DNA from: Spirosoma sp. KUDC1026
Lineage (GTDB): Bacteria; Bacteroidota; Bacteroidia; Cytophagales; Spirosomataceae
DNA: 64,000 nt
Assembly: GCF_013375035.1 (NCBI RefSeq)
Contig: NZ_CP056032.1
Location: forward strand, 518,001-582,000
Direction: 5' to 3'
Below, piece after piece: positions 61,957 to 64,000 of the stretch (position 1 is its first letter; the number at the start of each line of letters is the position of its first letter). The position numbers and the translations under genes are program-made. The notes below the pieces were generated by a model. It was not told the origin of the DNA. It searched no databases and saw only the letters and a program-made list of their open reading frames with translations.

Positions 61957-63960
61957 TCAGCGAAAAAGTCCCGCAATCTTATCCAGCGACAATAAAACCG
62001 TAACGGGCTCACCGCCTGGCGTATAACTTGGGTTTGATGACGCAAACAACTGATCGACCAAGGCTTTTCGTTCAGGCGTACTTAACCGCGTAACGTGCCT
62101 TGTCGACGAACGGCGGGCCAGTGACCGGGCCATCGAGTCGGCTTTGTCGAGTTTAAGCCGTCCCGTGTCCAGCCGCAGCTGAGCCAGCAGGTTAGCAAAC
62201 AATTCTTCCTCGTTTTCGCCGGTCGTTAACATAGGAACACCGCGCACGATGAAGGTGTTTGCACCCAGTTCATCAAATTCAAAGCCAAGGCTGTTCAGCT
62301 CCGACCGTAAATCGAGCGCAAGCTGAAAATCGACGGGGGTTAGACTGATCGTCTTAGGAAAAAGTAACTGCTGTGACGCCCCATTCCGTTTCGTCAATGA
62401 GGCATGAAACTGCTCATAGAGAATCCGTTCGTAGGCCCGTCGCTGGTCAATCAGCAGCATGCCGGATCGTACGGGAGCCAGCAGATACCGATTCTGCACC
62501 TGCACAATATTTTCGTCATCAACAATAATCGGCGTTTCCTGGTTGGCACCTGTCGTTTCGGTCTGCAACTGATTTACCCGGCTACCTAGTGTAACGGGTT
62601 CAGTTTCTGCCCCATTCTCGGGCAGGGCAGGCGTCTGCACTTTGGCGGGTCCCAGCCAGTCGCCGGTAACGGGCTTCTCAGTGACGGATTCTTTCTCCTT
62701 TTTTGCAACACCTTCATACAAGCTTTGCCAGTTATTGACGGACGGTTTACGGGGAACGTCGAAACTGTGTGCCGTTGCCTGATCCAGCGCGTTAGTCTGG
62801 AGCGCGCTACGTTCTGGCTTAGCGGCTGGCGTGCTGGCAGCCGACGAGCTTACTGCCCAGGATGGCGTTACCGGTTTCGGCACGTCTGATGAACCCGACT
62901 TGGGAGCACTACCACCCCGCCCCCCCGACAGAAAATTCACGTCCGAGTCAAAATCAAGCGATGGCGTCAGATTATATACCCCTACGGCTTTACGCACCGC
63001 AGCCATCATAATGGCGTACACCGACCGTTCGTCGTCAAACTTGATCTCTGTTTTAGTCGGGTGAATATTGATATCGATGTGCGACGGGTCAATATCGATG
63101 AACAGGACGTAAAACGGATGACTCCCTTCCGGCAGGGTTCCTTCGTAGGCCCCTACTACAGCATGATGCAGGTAGTTATGTTTTACGAACCGATTATTCA
63201 CAAAAAAGAACTGTTCGTTCCGGGTCTTGCGAGCTGATTCCGGTTTGCCGATGTACCCCCGAACCGTAACGTAAGGCGTTGTTTCCTCGCAGTGGTTCAA
63301 TTGCTCCCGGTAGCTCTTACCAAACATATCGATGATCCGACGGCTGAGTTTTCCGGCGTGCAGGTTGTAGATTTCCTGATCATTATGAAACAGCGAGAAA
63401 GCAACCTCCGGATTCGCCAGCGCCACCCGCTGAAACTCGTCGAGAATGTGCCGCATCTCGACCGAGTTGGACTTCAGGAAATTACGCCGGGCGGGTACGT
63501 TGAAAAACAGATTCTTTACCAGCAGGTTTGTTCCCGGCAGGCAGGAAATGGACTCCTGAGTTTTAATATCTGACCCCTCAATCCGGATTAGCGTACCTAG
63601 TTCATCATCGGCCCGGCGGGTGCGCATCTCAATCTGGGCAACCGCAGCGATTGACGCCATCGCTTCGCCCCGGAAACCCATCGTTTTGATTCGAAACAGA
63701 TCGTCTGACGAACGAATTTTCGACGTAGCGTGCCGCTCGAAGCTCATACGGGCATCGGTTTCGGTCATACCGACCCCATCGTCGATCACCTGAATCAGGT
63801 TCCGCCCAGCCTCCCGAATGATTACCTGGATCGATTTTGCCTTAGCGTCTACCGAATTTTCAAGTAACTCTTTCACCACCGACGCCGGACGCTGTACGAC
63901 TTCACCAGCAGCAATCTGATTGGCAATCGAATCAGGCAGGAGTTGAATAACGTTTAACAT
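61957..63960 (-). CDS. mutL: DNA mismatch repair protein MutL
   Basis: 667 residues. GHKL ATPase motifs: ELLENSVDAKAKSI, DDGVGM, RHATSKI, TMGFRGEAMASIAAVA; then the transducer domain (GTLPEGSHPFYVLFIDIDPSHIDINIHPTKTEI). A long Ser/Pro-rich linker (about 345-475) leads to the C-terminal dimerisation domain. The endonuclease motif DQHA-X2-E-X4-E is D505-QRRAYERILY-E516, with His and Ala replaced by Arg. The later Cys of the CPXGRP-type motif is absent (ASSNPSYTPGGEPV). First gene of a unit with two rhomboids. Confidence 0.95.
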   Translation of the reverse strand: MLNVIQLLPDSIANQIAAGEVVQRPASVVKELLENSVDAKAKSIQVIIREAGRNLIQVIDDGVGMTETDARMSFERHATSKIRSSDDLFRIKTMGFRGEAMASIAAVAQIEMRTRRADDELGTLIRIEGSDIKTQESISCLPGTNLLVKNLFFNVPARRNFLKSNSVEMRHILDEFQRVALANPEVAFSLFHNDQEIYNLHAGKLSRRIIDMFGKSYREQLNHCEETTPYVTVRGYIGKPESARKTRNEQFFFVNNRFVKHNYLHHAVVGAYEGTLPEGSHPFYVLFIDIDPSHIDINIHPTKTEIKFDDERSVYAIMMAAVRKAVGVYNLTPSLDFDSDVNFLSGGRGGSAPKSGSSDVPKPVTPSWAVSSSAASTPAAKPERSALQTNALDQATAHSFDVPRKPSVNNWQSLYEGVAKKEKESVTEKPVTGDWLGPAKVQTPALPENGAETEPVTLGSRVNQLQTETTGANQETPIIVDDENIVQVQNRYLLAPVRSGMLLIDQRRAYERILYEQFHASLTKRNGASQQLLFPKTISLTPVDFQLALDLRSELNSLGFEFDELGANTFIVRGVPMLTTGENEEELFANLLAQLRLDTGRLKLDKADSMARSLARRSSTRHVTRLSTPERKALVDQLFASSNPSYTPGGEPVTVLLSLDKIAGLFR

Positions 63961-64000
63961 AACGGGAGAGGGTACTGAAATTTAACTTCGCTGTAGCAGA

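Overview
The window looks like chromosomal DNA from a member of the Bacteroidota, order Cytophagales, most like Spirosoma or a close relative. This is inferred from gene content, not from a database search. The signs are a type IX secretion (T9SS) type B surface protein beside a PorP/SprF protein, a lipoprotein with the domain order of the T9SS protein PorE, a BshC bacillithiol enzyme, FkbM and DUF2304 glycan genes, many outer-membrane beta-barrels, and a tRNA promoter of the Bacteroidota type (TTG, 19 bases, TAnnTTTG). Most of the window is ordinary core genome with short intergenic gaps.

Layout: 1-5.8 kb holds the 3' end of rimO, a HEPN/MNT toxin-antitoxin pair, bshC, a 5-formyl-THF cyclo-ligase, asd and a desaturase closely resembling eukaryotic dihydroceramide delta-4 desaturases. 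At 6.1-7.7 kb a decayed IS3-family element sits against a beheaded TonB C-terminal domain. From 7.8 to 20 kb come lipoproteins, a beta-barrel, DUF3050, an acyltransferase, a PiT phosphate transporter, the leftward run yqeY-cvpA-rlmN with divergent pdxJ, mannose-1-phosphate guanylyltransferase, a TolC-like protein and DUF952. From 20 to 29 kb come a cyclophilin, a TspO-like protein, the PorE-like lipoprotein, two small proteins, a ClC transporter and gcvP.

From 29.5 to 36.2 kb lies a glycan-related cluster: FkbM methyltransferase, three family 2 glycosyltransferases, DUF2304, a large multi-pass membrane protein and a flippase-like protein. From 36 to 46.4 kb are an M28 peptidase, a DUF6766 pseudogene, an amidohydrolase, two linked envelope proteins, a metallophosphoesterase, and a three-gene unit encoding a beta-barrel, a glycerophosphodiesterase and a second, frameshifted barrel. 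From 46.4 to 52 kb are initiator tRNA-fMet, era, der, an EamA transporter, an ArsR-type regulator, a TIGR03643 protein and ruvB. From 52 to 64 kb are the T9SS type B protein with PorP/SprF, aspartate kinase, dxs, and the unit mutL-rhomboid-rhomboid.

The most distinctive unexplained structure is a family of intergenic inverted repeats whose arms are short tandem octamers (GAGYGAAW). They fill three successive gene junctions around yqeY/cvpA/rlmN/pdxJ and recur between dxs and the aspartate kinase gene. A purine-heptamer analogue sits between era and der. No CRISPR array, prophage, rRNA operon or classical riboswitch was seen.
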